DNA from: Rhodopirellula halodulae
GTDB taxonomy: Bacteria; Planctomycetota; Planctomycetia; Pirellulales; Pirellulaceae
DNA length: 64,000 bases
Assembly (NCBI RefSeq): GCF_020966775.1
Contig: NZ_JAJKFV010000004.1
Coordinates: 248,001 to 312,000, forward strand
Direction: 5' to 3'
Position 1 is the stretch's first letter. Each line of letters begins with the position of its first letter. The notes under the pieces were generated by a model that did no database searches, had not been told where the DNA came from, and saw only the letters and a list, made by a program, of their open reading frames with translations. Positions 55,808-64,000 of the stretch are shown piece by piece. Position numbers and translations under genes: made by a program.

Positions 55808-57208
55808 ATGATTGACCCCATGGACTGGACCACGATTGACGATTGCCGCACCTGCACCGAATTGCCGAAACCGGTCGAAATTCGCGGATGGGTTCGCACG
55901 CGGCGCGACAGCAAAGGCGGATTCAGCTTTCTGGAAATCAACGACGGAACCAGCCTTGGAAACCTGCAAGTCGTCGCTCCCGCGGAACTGGACAACTACG
56001 CCGATGAAATTCAAAAACTGACCGCCGGATGCAGCGTGGTCATCCAAGGCGAGCTAGTGGAATCCCCCGCCAAAGGCCAGTCGACTGAAATGCACGCCTC
56101 CTCCGTTCGCGTGATCGGATGGTGTGATGGCGAGACGTATCCGTTGCAAAAGAAACGTCACTCGTTCGAAAAACTTCGCGAGTGGGCTCATCTGCGTGCC
56201 CGCACCAACACGTTGGGCGCGGTGATGCGAGTTCGCAATCGAATCAGCCAATCCATTCACCAGTTTTTTGACGACGAAGGATTCAACTACCTCCACACGC
56301 CAATCATCACGGCCAGCGACTGCGAAGGCGCCGGCGAGATGTTTCGCGTGACGACGTTGGACCTGGAAAAACTGGCTGGATCAAGCCGCCCTCTCGATCC
56401 CAAACAGGACTTCTTTCAAAAGCCAACGCACCTGACCGTCAGCGGACAACTGGAAGCGGAAACCTACGCCACCGCGCTTTCGCGTGTGTACACGTTTGGC
56501 CCGACCTTCCGCGCTGAGAACAGCAATACGTCGCGGCACCTGGCCGAATTTTGGATGGTCGAACCCGAAGCCGCGTTCTACGACCTGCAAGACAACATGC
56601 GATTGGCGGAAGCCTTCCTCAAACGGATCTTCACGGATTGCTTGGATCATTGCGGGGAAGACATGGAATTCTTCGATCTGCGAATCGAGAAAGGAAAGAT
56701 CGATCAACTGAAATCGGTGATCGAGAAACCCTTTGAGCACATGACCTACACCGACGCGGTCGAACGATTGCTCGCATCCGACGAATCGTTCGAGTACCCG
56801 GTGCAGTGGGGAACGGATCTGCAAGCCGAACACGAACGTTACTTGACCAGCGTGGTGGGCGGTCCCGTGATCCTGACGGATTATCCATCGACGATCAAAC
56901 CGTTTTACATGCGAGTCAGCGATGATGGCAAAACAGTCGCGGCCATGGATGTGTTGGTTCCTGGCGTCGGCGAAATCATCGGTGGTTCTCAACGCGAAGA
57001 ACGCTTGGACGTGTTGCAGCGTCGCATGGCCGAAGGAGGCTTGGACGAATCCGAATACTGGTGGTACGTCGATCTGCGTCGTTTTGGAACTGTGCCCCAC
57101 GCGGGTTTCGGGTTGGGGTTGGAACGTGCCGTTCAATACGTCACTGGCATGGCCAACATTCGTGACGTGATTCCATTTCCACGCACGCCCGGCAACGCCG
57201 AATTCTAA
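55808..57208 (+). CDS. asnS: Asparaginyl-tRNA synthetase
   Basis: Class II aminoacyl-tRNA synthetase of about 466 residues. OB-fold anticodon-binding domain ([19 protein letters not shown]), then the catalytic core: motif 1 region [14 protein letters not shown], motif 2 [21 protein letters not shown], and motif 3 [15 protein letters not shown]. The HFRAE and asparaginyl-type features and the TSR-HLAEF motif favour Asn over Asp. ATG 55808 or 55820 are both possible starts. The TAA stop overlaps the ATG of the next gene (TAATG). Confidence 0.95.
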   Translation: MIDPMDWTTIDDCRTCTELPKPVEIRGWVRTRRDSKGGFSFLEINDGTSLGNLQVVAPAELDNYADEIQKLTAGCSVVIQGELVESPAKGQSTEMHASSVRVIGWCDGETYPLQKKRHSFEKLREWAHLRARTNTLGAVMRVRNRISQSIHQFFDDEGFNYLHTPIITASDCEGAGEMFRVTTLDLEKLAGSSRPLDPKQDFFQKPTHLTVSGQLEAETYATALSRVYTFGPTFRAENSNTSRHLAEFWMVEPEAAFYDLQDNMRLAEAFLKRIFTDCLDHCGEDMEFFDLRIEKGKIDQLKSVIEKPFEHMTYTDAVERLLASDESFEYPVQWGTDLQAEHERYLTSVVGGPVILTDYPSTIKPFYMRVSDDGKTVAAMDVLVPGVGEIIGGSQREERLDVLQRRMAEGGLDESEYWWYVDLRRFGTVPHAGFGLGLERAVQYVTGMANIRDVIPFPRTPGNAEF

Positions 57209-58185
57209 TGACGCGCGGCGTTTGTCGACTGGCTCCCTCACCAACCGGAGCACAACACCTGGGCAATGCGAGAACGTTCCTGATCGCGTACTGGAGCGCG
57301 CGGTCTCAGGACGCTCGTTTGATCTTGAGGATCGAAGACATCGACTCGCCGCGAGTCAAACCGTGGGCCACGCAGCAAGCCATCACCGATTTGCGTTGGT
57401 TGGGAATGGACTGGGACGGCGAGCCAATCATCCAGACCGAACGCTCGTCACTTTATGACGAAGCTCGTCAGAAATTGCTCGACGACAATCGCATTTACCC
57501 CTGCACCTGCACACGTCGTGACATCGAAGCCGCCGCGTCCGCACCGCACGAAAGCCCGGCATCGGGATGGGCTCCCGACGCCCCGGTCTATCCCGGCACC
57601 TGTTCGACTTGGCAAAACGGCGAACCACTTCCAACCGGCAAACCGTTCTGCTTTCGATATCGAATGAATGCCCATCCGAACAAGTTCACGGACTTGGTTC
57701 ACGGCGAAGTGACCTGCGACCCGCTTACCGACATCGGCGATTTCCCCATCACGCGAAAAGCGGAACATGCGGAGGACTGCTTAGCGGCGTACCAATTGGC
57801 GGTCGTCATTGATGACATCGACGCGGGTGTGACCGAAGTCGTTCGAGGCGACGATCTGATTCTCAGCACGTTCCGGCAACTGCAGCTCTACGAATCATTG
57901 GGGCAGACGCCTCCTGCTTACGCTCACGTTCCCTTGGTCACCGGTACCGATGGTCGCCGGCTGGCAAAACGTCACGGCGACACACGATTGTCACACTTTC
58001 GTGATCAAGGCATGCCGCCGGAAACCATCGTGCAATGGGCGGCCGAATCCTCCGGCTTGATGGCAACGAAGTCCTTGGATGGTCTGACGATGCATCAAAT
58101 GCATCGACAAATGATCGAGCAGTTCGACTGGGATAGAATTCAACGCTTACCCACCATCGTCGAATCGTTCAACGAAACCGAGTGA
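57208..58185 (+). CDS. gluQ: Glutamyl-Q tRNA(Asp) synthetase
   Basis: 325-residue class I enzyme resembling the catalytic half of glutamyl-tRNA synthetase without an anticodon-binding domain. HIGH-like HLGN (LAPSPTGAQHLGN), the zinc site CTC...YPGTC, and KMSKS-equivalent RRLAKRHGD are present. It attaches glutamate to queuosine of tRNA-Asp. Coupled to asnS by TAATG overlap, pairing two enzymes that act on aspartate-family tRNAs. Confidence 0.93.
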   Translation: MTRGVCRLAPSPTGAQHLGNARTFLIAYWSARSQDARLILRIEDIDSPRVKPWATQQAITDLRWLGMDWDGEPIIQTERSSLYDEARQKLLDDNRIYPCTCTRRDIEAAASAPHESPASGWAPDAPVYPGTCSTWQNGEPLPTGKPFCFRYRMNAHPNKFTDLVHGEVTCDPLTDIGDFPITRKAEHAEDCLAAYQLAVVIDDIDAGVTEVVRGDDLILSTFRQLQLYESLGQTPPAYAHVPLVTGTDGRRLAKRHGDTRLSHFRDQGMPPETIVQWAAESSGLMATKSLDGLTMHQMHRQMIEQFDWDRIQRLPTIVESFNETE

Positions 58186-58203
58186 GACGACACACTGCCG
58201 TTT

Positions 58204-59184
58204 TCACCCGTTGACGCGAACGACCACGCGTCCGCGATGTTTGCTGTCGCCCCAATTCTGGGCGGTGGGGACCACGTCGTCCAAAGCAATCTCGTTGGTC
58301 ATTCGTTCCAACTTGTCCAAGTCCAAATCCTGTAGCAGACGTTGCCAGGCTTTTTGACGCTTCGACGTTGGACAGTAAACACTGTCGATCCCAGCGAGCG
58401 TCACGCCTCGCAAGATGAACGGGGCCACCGTCGCGGGCAGATCCATTCCTCCGGCCAGTCCACATGCGGTGACCACGCCGCCGTACTTGGTCGAGGCACA
58501 GATATTGGCGAGCGTGTGACTTCCGACAACATCCACGGCCCCGGCCCAGCGTTCTTTGGCCAGCGGCTTACCAGGCTCGGAAAACTCTGACCGCGGCAGA
58601 ATTTCGCCAGCTCCAAGTTCTTTCAAATAGCCCTCTGCATCCGAACGTCCAGACACCGCCGCGACCTCGTAACCAAGGTTTGCCAGCACACTGATCGCGA
58701 CACTGCCCACGCCCCCACCGGCCCCCGTCACCAAGATCGGTCCGTCGTCCGGCGAAACGCCTCCGTCTTCCAAAGCCATCACGCACAACATCGCGGTGAA
58801 CCCGGCGGTCCCGATCGCCATGGACTGACGGGTCGACAATCCCTCCGGCAACGCGACCAACCAATCCGAATTCAAACGTGCCTTCTCGGCGTAACCGCCC
58901 CAATGCGTTTCGCCGACGCCCCATCCGGTCAGAACCACTTTTTGTCCTGCAATGATCGAGGGGTTCTTGCTGACTTCCACGACACCGGCCAAATCGATTC
59001 CCGGCACCATGGGGAACGATCGAATCACGGGAGCCTTTCCGGTGATCGCCAGCACGTCTTTGTAGTTGAAGCTGGACCATTCCACTCGCACGGTCACGTC
59101 GCCATCGGGCAACTGCTGTTCGTCGATGCCTTGCAGCGTCGCATTCACCCCAGCGTCGCTCTTCTCAACCAATACGCCTCTCAT
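58204..59184 (-). CDS. YhdH/AcuI-type zinc-independent quinone oxidoreductase (MDR family)
   Basis: 326-residue medium-chain reductase. MRGVLVEK start, SFNYKDVLAITGKAPVIRSFP, PGIDLAGVV, NADPH-binding VTGAGGGVGSVAISVLANLG, and C-terminal DSVYCPTSKRQ are characteristic of YhdH/AcuI acryloyl-CoA reductase-like enzymes. ATG 59184 has the strong ribosome site GAGGAG. It probably reduces an enoyl substrate with NADPH; adjacency to no propionate genes leaves the substrate unproven. Confidence 0.88.
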   Translation of the reverse strand: MRGVLVEKSDAGVNATLQGIDEQQLPDGDVTVRVEWSSFNYKDVLAITGKAPVIRSFPMVPGIDLAGVVEVSKNPSIIAGQKVVLTGWGVGETHWGGYAEKARLNSDWLVALPEGLSTRQSMAIGTAGFTAMLCVMALEDGGVSPDDGPILVTGAGGGVGSVAISVLANLGYEVAAVSGRSDAEGYLKELGAGEILPRSEFSEPGKPLAKERWAGAVDVVGSHTLANICASTKYGGVVTACGLAGGMDLPATVAPFILRGVTLAGIDSVYCPTSKRQKAWQRLLQDLDLDKLERMTNEIALDDVVPTAQNWGDSKHRGRVVVRVNG

Positions 59185-59524
59185 GTTTGCTCCTCGTTTC
59201 AATGTGGGATGTGGCCCATCAACGTCTGATGTCGATTGGTGTGCGATTGAGTTCTGACGAGAATTTGGATTGGTGTTGCAATGATGATTCCTTTCCAACA
59301 TCCGCCTTCCTCTCTCGACGTGCAACCAGTCGCAAGATCCGATCGTTGACGCTCGGGTGACAGGTCGTCTCCATAGAGCCCCACGAGGTCGAAAATCATT
59401 TGGCCCCGCAAAACACGCCGGTTGCGAAAATCTGAACGGCGAAAAAATGGAGGCAGTTGTTCCATTCACCTACCATGCGTCTCCCGCAAAGATTCCCCTC
59501 CCTCCGTTTCCCACCTGAGCCGTC
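59185..59524. other. Divergent intergenic region
   Basis: 340 bases between the oxidoreductase and the glycoside hydrolase. The minus-strand frame continues from 59184 to 59469 but carries no conserved sequence. No tRNA, terminator or obvious operator is visible. Confidence 0.35.
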
Positions 59525-61129
59525 ATGCAAATGTCGTCCTCCATGCTCACCCGCGTCACGTTCGCGTTGTATCTGATTTGTTTCGCACTTCTACCGTCCC
59601 TGAATGCCGACGACTCCATTCGGCAATGGGAAGTCACCGAGATCCGTCTGACTGCAGACACACTTCCGGATGTGCCCATCGATGCGTCGCTGAACGCTGA
59701 ATTCACACACGAATCCGGCCGAGTCTTCCAAGTCCCCGGGTTCTATGACGGGAACAATGAATACTGTATTCGCTTCACCGCACCTGATTCTGGCAAGTGG
59801 ACCTACAAGACTCGATCCGATATCAGTTCGTTGACCGGTCAAACGGGCACACTCGATGTGCAACCCGCCAGCGACCATCGACGTGGCGGGATCGAGCTGG
59901 ATCCCGATCACCCGAGGCAATTTCAATACCAAGATGGAAAGCGGTACTACCCGATTGCCTTTGAGTGCGATTGGCTGTTTGCGTTGGACGCGGAGAACGC
60001 CGATGGCATTCCCAAGTCGAGCCGTCTCATCGACACGATCGCGGACAACGGATTCAACCAAGTGGTCATGAACGTGTTCGCGTACGATGTCAATTGGAAG
60101 AAAGACGACCAATTGATCGACAAGTACGACTACGGCAGCCCCGACGTGTATCCGTTCGCGGGCCACAACAAATCACCCGACCACTCACAGATCAACATTG
60201 AATACTTTCAGCGTCTTGATCGGGTCATCGAATACTTGGACGAAAAAGGCATCGCCGCGCATTTGATGGTTTACGTCTGGAACAAGAACGTGAACTGGCC
60301 GGAAGCCAATGGTGACGCCGACAACCGCTACTTCGACTACGTGGTTCGCCGCTACCAAGCCTACCCGAACTTGATTTGGGACATTTCCAAAGAAGCCCTC
60401 GGATACGGGCACAACGATGTGAACTACATCCACGGTCGTATCGAGCGACTAAGAAACCAGGATGCCTATCAGCGACTGATCACAGTGCACGATTACAGCT
60501 ACTGCCGACGTTTCGCCGACAAGATCGATTTTGTTTCGGTTCAACTTTGGCAATCGGAACTGCATCATGTGATGCGTGATGTCTGCAAGAACATTCCAGG
60601 CAAACCCATTCTGAACATTGAACACGGTGGCTACGAGCGTGGCCCCTACGTCGTCTTCAACGGGAACTACACCTCACCCGAAGTTTGCCTGGAACGTTCT
60701 TATCAATGCGTTTTCGCTGGCACGTTTCCGACTCACTACTGGCAGGGTGCGGCTTGGAACGTCGTGATCGACGATCTCAAAGATCTCACACCGGATCAAC
60801 GCCCACGTTTGGAATATTATCGCCACCTAGAAACGCTGGTCGATAAATTTGATATCGGCAATTTGATCGCCGGCGACGTGCGTAGCAACGCGGGTTTCTC
60901 TCTGCACAACGACAAGGGGTTGATCCTGTACTACGTCCCCAAGGAGTGTGACTTCCTCGGTTTGCGACTTCCAAAGGGCCTTCAAGGTGAAACGATGTCG
61001 CTGCAGTGGTTCAATCCGTTTGACGGAACCTTCAGTGAAACCTCCGAACAAACCATCACGCGGTGGCCAGCGGTAAAAGTTCCCGAGGGCGACGGTTTCC
61101 GTGTCTTGATCTTGCGTCACCCTTCCTAA
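59525..61129 (+). CDS. Secreted DUF5060/DUF4038-like glycoside hydrolase
   Basis: 534-residue exported protein with signal peptide (TFALYLICFALLPSLNA), an N-terminal Ig-like DUF5060-type domain (TAESG-like FTHESGRVFQVPGFYDG, SGKWTYKTRS), a TIM-barrel of the DUF4038/putative collagen-binding GH type (FECDWLFALDAENADG, GFNQVVMNVFAYD), and a C-terminal beta domain (GLRLPKGLQGETMSLQWFNP). Candidate catalytic glutamates are E290 (WDISKEALG) and E366 (ILNIEHGG). Related enzymes cleave apiose- or rhamnose-type glycosides; the substrate here is open. Monocistronic. Confidence 0.8.
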   Translation: MQMSSSMLTRVTFALYLICFALLPSLNADDSIRQWEVTEIRLTADTLPDVPIDASLNAEFTHESGRVFQVPGFYDGNNEYCIRFTAPDSGKWTYKTRSDISSLTGQTGTLDVQPASDHRRGGIELDPDHPRQFQYQDGKRYYPIAFECDWLFALDAENADGIPKSSRLIDTIADNGFNQVVMNVFAYDVNWKKDDQLIDKYDYGSPDVYPFAGHNKSPDHSQINIEYFQRLDRVIEYLDEKGIAAHLMVYVWNKNVNWPEANGDADNRYFDYVVRRYQAYPNLIWDISKEALGYGHNDVNYIHGRIERLRNQDAYQRLITVHDYSYCRRFADKIDFVSVQLWQSELHHVMRDVCKNIPGKPILNIEHGGYERGPYVVFNGNYTSPEVCLERSYQCVFAGTFPTHYWQGAAWNVVIDDLKDLTPDQRPRLEYYRHLETLVDKFDIGNLIAGDVRSNAGFSLHNDKGLILYYVPKECDFLGLRLPKGLQGETMSLQWFNPFDGTFSETSEQTITRWPAVKVPEGDGFRVLILRHPS

Positions 61130-61163
61130 CCAATCCGTTTCAAACGAGCCCGATTTGTCTCGT

Positions 61164-61201
61164 CCACCCATCCCCGCTGCTTCAACAGCGAGGAAAGGTG
61201 G
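61164..61201. terminator. Possible bidirectional hairpin between convergent genes
   Basis: Nested inverted repeat: CCACC...GGTGG outside and CGCTG-CTTCAA-CAGCG inside, located between the stops of the glycoside hydrolase and alpha/beta hydrolase genes. There is no T-run, so it is at best a weak terminator. Confidence 0.3.
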
Positions 61202-61220
61202 GTTTGAATTCGTTGCTTGA

Positions 61221-62081
61221 TCAGACGGCAACGGGAATCCGTTGCAAGAATTCCAAAGTCGCACTGGCGAACTCCTCCGGGTTGTCTTGAGGAGTCCAGT
61301 GCGAGCAGTTTTTCATGGGATGCATCTCTGCGTGAGGCATGTCCTTGACCAACTGCTCCGCGGTGCTGATGGGTTGCCATTTATCATCCTCACCCCACAA
61401 CAACAACGTGGGTTGATTCATCTTCGGCAAGCGATCGGTCAACGGCGTGGTGTGGTTCGTGTTCAAACTGGCCGCGTTGCGCACCAAACTCACAATCCCG
61501 TCGGGTTCGCAGTACGGCGTCACAATGCCTTCTTTGAAGTCATCCGTCAGACGTTCTTTTCGCGACAGACCAAACTCGAAACTCTCGACCAGTTTCTCTC
61601 GCATCTCTTCCGGCTGTAACTTCGCGTTGCGTGGATGACCGAGAGCCAACATTTCATCGACCGGCCAACTGTCATAGGCGACACTGTTGGACAACACCAT
61701 CGATTGCACCAATTCCGGATGACGGTCGGCAAGAATCAACGCGACTCCGCCGCCAATGTCGTGGGCGACAAAGTGAGCTCTCTCGATGCCCAGGTGTTCC
61801 AAAAAGCGTTCGGTCACATCCGCTTGAAATTCGATCGAGCGATCAAATCGATCACGTCGGTCGGAGTAGCCATAGCCAACCATGTCGGGCGCGATCACTC
61901 GGTAGTGCTTGGCAAGCTCGTCGATCACTTCATGGAACAAGAACGACCACGTTGGAATCCCATGCAGCAACAGCAACGGCTCGCCTTCGCCAATGTCGGT
62001 GTAGGCAATTTGCAGTGGTTCATCAATGACTCCGTCAAGCGAAATCGTTTGTTGGCGGTTTCGAAAATCTTGGATCTTCAT
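61221..62081 (-). CDS. Alpha/beta hydrolase with Asp nucleophile (dehalogenase/epoxide-hydrolase-like)
   Basis: 286-residue hydrolase. Oxyanion motif LLHGIPTWSFLFHEV, nucleophile elbow FVAHDIGGGVALI with Asp108 replacing the esterase Ser, and base His in NCSHWTPQDNPEEF. HD-I-GG resembles epoxide hydrolases or haloacetate dehalogenases rather than haloalkane dehalogenases (HDWG). ATG 62081 has AGGAG upstream; the frame extends further. A palindromic operator lies 53 bases upstream and a TetR gene precedes it, so it is probably induced by its substrate or product. Confidence 0.85.
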   Translation of the reverse strand: MKIQDFRNRQQTISLDGVIDEPLQIAYTDIGEGEPLLLLHGIPTWSFLFHEVIDELAKHYRVIAPDMVGYGYSDRRDRFDRSIEFQADVTERFLEHLGIERAHFVAHDIGGGVALILADRHPELVQSMVLSNSVAYDSWPVDEMLALGHPRNAKLQPEEMREKLVESFEFGLSRKERLTDDFKEGIVTPYCEPDGIVSLVRNAASLNTNHTTPLTDRLPKMNQPTLLLWGEDDKWQPISTAEQLVKDMPHAEMHPMKNCSHWTPQDNPEEFASATLEFLQRIPVAV

Positions 62082-62133
62082 ATCAGGTCTCCTGGGGGCA
62101 TTTCGTGATTGTGGACAAGCTTCACGCCTTTTC

Positions 62134-62149
62134 TTGAACGTCCGTTCAA
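62134..62149. promoter_or_regulatory. Palindromic operator, likely for the adjacent TetR protein
   Basis: TTGAACG-TC-CGTTCAA: perfect 7-base arms with a 2-base spacer, the size of TetR-family operators. It lies in the 207-base gap between the TetR gene's stop and the hydrolase's ATG, where the hydrolase promoter should be. Confidence 0.65.
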
Positions 62150-62288
62150 ATAAAGAATGAGCAACCACGGAGTTAATCCGCCGAACTCGTCGACTGACCG
62201 TTCCATCGTTTCGCCCTGCGGTGCATTCTCGCGGCGTGGATCGCCCCAGCAGATCAGCCAAACGCACCTAGAAACTCGCAACGAACGA

Positions 62289-62903
62289 TTAGCTGCCAAA
62301 GAGCAGCGTTCGAAGCGTCAGCAGGGTTTGCTTTGTACTCGCCGCGTTTCCGCTCACTCGCGAGTGCAACAAAGCGCCGTCTCCCGCCGCCACGGTCAAT
62401 CTGGCCAGCGATTTCGCGGAAAGACTTTGATCCATCTCCCCGGCATCCATCGCCTGCTGGAACGTTTTGGCAAATTCACTCACCAAATGCCGAGTTGAAT
62501 CCGCCATCACAGCGGCAATGGCCGCATTTTTCGGGCCAATCTCACCGCCCGTGTTGATCAACAAACAACCACGATGATCATCGGCCCGCGCATCCGCTTC
62601 CCAACGAGCAAACACACGACGCACACGCTGACTTGCGGTGCCAGAACCTCGCAGCATTTCGATCACTTCATTGACGCGTGAATCGATGTAGCGACGAAGT
62701 GCCAACTCAAACATCGCGGCTTTGTCGCCAAACGCGTGAACCAGACTTTGCCGCCCCTCACCCGTGGCCGCCTCCAATTCGCGATAGCTGGTTTCGTTGT
62801 AGCCGAGTCGCCAGAAGACTTCGACGACCTTCAGCAAAACCTCGTCCCGATCGAATCCTCTCGGACGACCGATGGAACGTGGGGATGCATTCGATGAAGA
62901 CAT
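62289..62903 (-). CDS. TetR-family transcriptional regulator
   Basis: 204-residue repressor. N-terminal helix-turn-helix (GRPRGFDRDEVLLKVVEVFW...TSYRELEAATGEGRQSLVHAFGDKAAMF, residues 12-60), then a helical ligand-binding domain resembling TetR_C (CLLINTGGEIGPKNAAIAAV). Same strand as the hydrolase and upstream of it. Likely represses the hydrolase, perhaps itself. C-terminal LLHSRVSGNAAS is typical of the YcdC/TetR_C_16-like group, by eye. Confidence 0.9.
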   Translation of the reverse strand: MSSSNASPRSIGRPRGFDRDEVLLKVVEVFWRLGYNETSYRELEAATGEGRQSLVHAFGDKAAMFELALRRYIDSRVNEVIEMLRGSGTASQRVRRVFARWEADARADDHRGCLLINTGGEIGPKNAAIAAVMADSTRHLVSEFAKTFQQAMDAGEMDQSLSAKSLARLTVAAGDGALLHSRVSGNAASTKQTLLTLRTLLFGS

Positions 62904-63068
62904 GACGGCGGCGCGAAGCGATGAAATGGACGATTGGCTGCTGGAAAATGGGCTGCTTCAGACGGGAACGCAGCCAGCATCAAATTACTGGCATCCCCAA
63001 CGCTTTCCAATCGCGAATCCGCCCAACGTTCCGCCGACGAGTTCACCCAACCAAGAAGACCACCTCGC

Positions 63069-64000
63069 TCACCAGATCCAACGCGTGCCCACCAGACCGC
63101 TTTGGAAAGTCGACTTGGAGTTCAAGTTGCCTTGATAGGCAAACGTCATTTGTCCGCCCAAGATCATTCCCCAATCCAATTGGGCACCCAGCGACAACCA
63201 ATCTCGCCCCGTCTCCGCACTTCGCGTATTCATGTCGTTTCCATTGGCGCGCACTGTCGCAATGGTCATCTGCTGGTCGTCCAAGTATTCGTGCATCCAA
63301 CCAAACCGTAGCTGCGTCGTCGCGGGTCCCAGTTGAGTCGCGTTTGTACCGGCGAGAGAACAACCCACGGTGGTTCGCAACGATTGCCCGTCGATGGCGG
63401 TGGTATCCAGCACAAAGTCACTGTCGCCCGTCTCGGATGCGGCACCCAAGTCCGCTTGAGCGCCTTGTAGCGAAATGAATGACAGCCACAACCAATCGTC
63501 AGACGACATGACCGAGCCGACTTCAACCGAGGCGAACTGATCATTGCCATCTAACTCGCTTTGAGCGGAAGTTCCCGTCTGCAAGACGGACATGGACCGA
63601 TCGATCGAATGGTCTTGGTAACCGTAACCACCGGATCCAAACACATAGAACCGTTCACCCACGTACTGGGCGGCCCCTCCGAAACGGTAGAGATCGGTGT
63701 CCGCTTCCTGTCCTAGACCCAGCATGTTCGTATCAGCAGCACCGATTTGCACAAATCCATGCACCCCCAATCCCACCGGTGCAATGTATCCCGTGCCGAT
63801 CTCCACCCCACCAATCGTGCGGCGATATCCTTCGGCTGGACAATGATCGACCTGGGTGTCCAGTGACATGCCGTACCCTCGCACCCAAGGCGACCAGTGA
63901 CCGGAGGTGTAAAGATCGGACTGCTGCAGCAGCACTCGGTCGCGCAGAGCATGCATCGCGTTGTGGGCTTCGTTGATCTGGGCGTCGACCAACGATGGAT
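63069..64000 (-). CDS. Outer-membrane beta-barrel/autotransporter C-terminus (5' end outside window)
   Basis: At least 308 residues; the frame continues past the right edge. Alternating aromatic/polar strands (HWSPWVRGYGMSLD, FYVFGSGGYGYQDHS, LRFGWMHEYLDDQQM) and the C-terminal aromatic residue (LVGTRWIW) match an autotransporter-type beta-barrel domain inserted in the outer membrane. The passenger domain would lie beyond the window. Terminator not seen. Confidence 0.7.
   Translation of the reverse strand, partial: PSLVDAQINEAHNAMHALRDRVLLQQSDLYTSGHWSPWVRGYGMSLDTQVDHCPAEGYRRTIGGVEIGTGYIAPVGLGVHGFVQIGAADTNMLGLGQEADTDLYRFGGAAQYVGERFYVFGSGGYGYQDHSIDRSMSVLQTGTSAQSELDGNDQFASVEVGSVMSSDDWLWLSFISLQGAQADLGAASETGDSDFVLDTTAIDGQSLRTTVGCSLAGTNATQLGPATTQLRFGWMHEYLDDQQMTIATVRANGNDMNTRSAETGRDWLSLGAQLDWGMILGGQMTFAYQGNLNSKSTFQSGLVGTRWIW

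Overview
The window looks like chromosome of a planctomycete close to Rhodopirellula (family Pirellulaceae). That is inferred from gene families, not from a marker gene. The main signs are two DUF1559 pseudopilin-like proteins, a PVC-type haem-binding dehydrogenase, a short membrane protein with an NPYxPP-type N-terminus, many large secreted proteins of unknown function, a squalene-cyclase-like repeat protein and moderately high GC. Genes are loosely packed, lie on both strands, and only some form operons.

Layout: 1-7.2 kb carries, mostly on the minus strand, a PhoD-like phosphatase, a transglutaminase-like protein, small membrane proteins and a lipoprotein, a lone PD-(D/E)XK-type protein, and a two-gene unit of an HlyD-like adaptor plus a cyclase-like repeat protein. 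7.2-10.1 kb is an accessory-looking, more AT-rich patch: a DUF6932/MNT-like nucleotidyltransferase coupled to an unknown 312-residue partner, flanked by gene-poor DNA. 10.1-24.3 kb holds tRNA-Arg(TCT), a PVC haem-binding dehydrogenase, a long membrane-anchored coiled-coil protein, a GH10-like protein without catalytic glutamates, a SWIM/SNF2 ATPase and a secreted acidic protein behind a sigma-54-like promoter. 24.1-32.1 kb has a glycosyltransferase-TPR protein, tandem DUF1559 paralogues with strong terminators, an SGNH hydrolase and a seven-haem cytochrome.

32.3-39.6 kb is a minus-strand cluster around carbamoyl/ureido nitrogen: membrane protein, SSS symporter, 39-residue membrane peptide, divergent aspartate-carbamoyltransferase-like enzyme, asparagine synthetase B, M20 N-carbamoyl amidohydrolase and isochorismatase-type amidohydrolase, with several overlapping or near-overlapping junctions. 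39.9-45.3 kb is a secretion/pilus assembly operon (PilM-PilN fusion, PilO-like, secretin, PilP-like lipoprotein) without its ATPase, inner-membrane platform or pilins. 45.5-51.2 kb contains a secreted Gly/Pro/Tyr-repeat protein, a zinc-ribbon membrane protein, a metallopeptidase plus ATP-grasp pair and a methyltransferase-like protein. 51.2-64 kb has a sensor-type Ser/Thr kinase, acetyl-CoA synthetase, asnS coupled to gluQ, a YhdH-type oxidoreductase, a DUF5060/DUF4038-like glycoside hydrolase, an Asp-nucleophile alpha/beta hydrolase with a TetR regulator and a clear palindromic operator, and the C-terminus of an outer-membrane barrel protein cut by the window edge.

Best candidates for something undescribed are the nucleotidyltransferase/partner module (8.0-9.6 kb) and the carbamoyl/ureido operon (32.3-39.6 kb). 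All family calls come from reading the sequence; no database search was run.
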